A DNA stretch of 64,000 bases from Halolactibacillus halophilus (GTDB lineage: Bacteria; Bacillota; Bacilli; Bacillales; Amphibacillaceae): NCBI RefSeq assembly GCF_900115605.1, contig NZ_FOXC01000008.1, forward strand, positions 16,547 to 80,546, given 5' to 3'. Under the pieces are notes generated by a model. The model saw only the letters and a list, made by a program, of their open reading frames with translations, ran no database searches and had not been told where the DNA came from. This document shows positions 63,290 through 64,000 of the stretch, piece after piece (the first letter of the stretch is position 1; every line of letters begins with the position of its first letter). The position numbers were made by a program, and so were the translations under genes.

Positions 63290-64000
63290 CTAAGCATAGG
63301 TTTTTCTACTTTCCAACCGACGCAAACCTATTTTCTCAACATCTATTAAAGCATGTTGGGGAAATAGTGCGCTCCAGGAGCACAACTTGCTTGGGGCGAA
63401 TCGTTCTGTCTGATAGAACGTATAGGTTCTGACAAAAGACAGGGTACGCGTCAAATACGCCCACCCGGCCCAATGATGTAGACCTTGTTTCTGCTCTGGA
63501 ACAAGTGAATACAATACCGGTGGGAGTTTTTCTTTAAAGCCCATTGCCCGACGGGCAATGACATAAGCGGCTGCCATGTGAATGGACACACCGAGTCGCT
63601 TCATATATTTCATCTTGCCAATTTGACTGGTATAAGCGGGGTTAACAACGTAGACAGCCACCCCCATTTTTTCAGCTCTTGATTTAATCGCTAGGATCAT
63701 TTTTTGATAAGCAAACTGACTCATTTGGCGATTGGCTTTCCTATTTCCATAAGGACGCGACACTTTGGACCGCGTTGTATCCAATTTTTCAATCGCGAGT
63801 GGTTTATGATGTTTAACGGCATAGTCAACGAGGGCAATAACTTCTGCTTCGATGATTTTCGCCCTCTGTCCACTGGTTTTACCCTCTAAGTTAAACGGAA
63901 GGGTAAAGGCATCCACACATTGACCTATGGCGTTGATATTGGCGACGGCGATATGATTCACATTCAAATCAACACCAACCATACCCGTTGATGTTGAGGT
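63290..64000 (-). CDS. TnpB-related (IS605 OrfB-like) protein, partial at right edge
   Basis: The frame runs off the window: codons before the first in-window Met (63982) are open to 64000. RuvC-I region GVDLNVNHIAVA, RuvC-II LAIEKLDTTRSK and RuvC-III-region NPAYTSQIGKMKYMKRLGVSIHMAAAYVIARRAMG are visible. The last region has SIH where TnpB normally has a catalytic Asp (DxNAA). The zinc-finger CxxC pairs before it are also missing. The C-terminal ~75 residues are extra. Members like this are called TnpB-related accessory proteins. Confidence 0.8.
   Translation of the reverse strand, partial: TSTSTGMVGVDLNVNHIAVANINAIGQCVDAFTLPFNLEGKTSGQRAKIIEAEVIALVDYAVKHHKPLAIEKLDTTRSKVSRPYGNRKANRQMSQFAYQKMILAIKSRAEKMGVAVYVVNPAYTSQIGKMKYMKRLGVSIHMAAAYVIARRAMGFKEKLPPVLYSLVPEQKQGLHHWAGWAYLTRTLSFVRTYTFYQTERFAPSKLCSWSALFPQHALIDVEKIGLRRLESRKTYA

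Overview
The window is low-GC Gram-positive DNA. The T-box leader, CodY-, PerR-, YtrA- and CstR-type sites, AGGAGG-like ribosome binding sites with frequent GTG/TTG starts, and the DUF1659/DUF2922/YvrJ trio all point to a Bacillaceae-type firmicute. Acid-rich exported proteins fit a salt- or alkali-adapted member (Halolactibacillus/Amphibacillus-like), but the genus is inference. No tRNA, rRNA, CRISPR array or prophage was seen.

Layout. 1-7 kb: end of a possible aminotransferase, then signal peptidase I, a zinc-ribbon membrane protein and a membrane-anchored trypsin-like protease, a lipoprotein, an NfrA-type flavin reductase and a quinone oxidoreductase-like MDR enzyme. 7-17.2 kb: branched-chain amino acid operon ilvD-[T-box]-ilvB-ilvH-ilvC-leuA-leuB-leuC-leuD, with CodY-like boxes before ilvD. 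17-24 kb: 6-phosphogluconolactonase, then a YtrA-type GntR/ABC exporter/ECF sigma operon with a visible operator. 23.8-27.3 kb: amino-acid ABC importer with an M20D amidohydrolase. 27.6-31.5 kb: HAD phosphatase, a C-terminally truncated S66 peptidase, the DUF1659-DUF2922-YvrJ trio and metA. 31.5-35 kb: two tandem GH13 alpha-glucosidases that differ at the specificity residue. 35.4-38.3 kb: a permease split over two genes, rlmN and a cold-shock gene. 38.4-41.6 kb: two-component system with a PepSY protein. 41.7-45.6 kb: esterase, DUF4003 protein, two HAD phosphatases. 45.7-49 kb: three tandem dps genes behind a PerR-type promoter, divergent from a FetAB-like exporter. 49-54.2 kb: XRE regulator with a stop-split membrane partner, TlpA/CcdA with a frameshifted membrane gene, a CstR/rhodanese/DUF302/glutaredoxin cluster and a dead IS4 copy. 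54.4-64 kb: PAS-GAF-GGDEF-EAL protein, thioredoxin-like protein, HEPN-like/CBS protein, PTS IIA and IIB without IIC, guaC, a mechanosensitive-channel-like protein, and a TnpB-related gene running off the right edge.

How it fits together. Two themes recur. One is iron and peroxide: three Dps ferritins under a near-ideal PerR box, next to a putative iron exporter. The other is thiol and persulfide chemistry: a CstR-type repressor whose operator recurs 17 kb away before the split permease, suggesting a scattered regulon. The window also holds several broken genes: a carboxylesterase stub, the truncated S66 peptidase, a stop-split membrane protein, a frameshifted membrane gene, an IS4 relic and an unidentified stub near the PTS genes.
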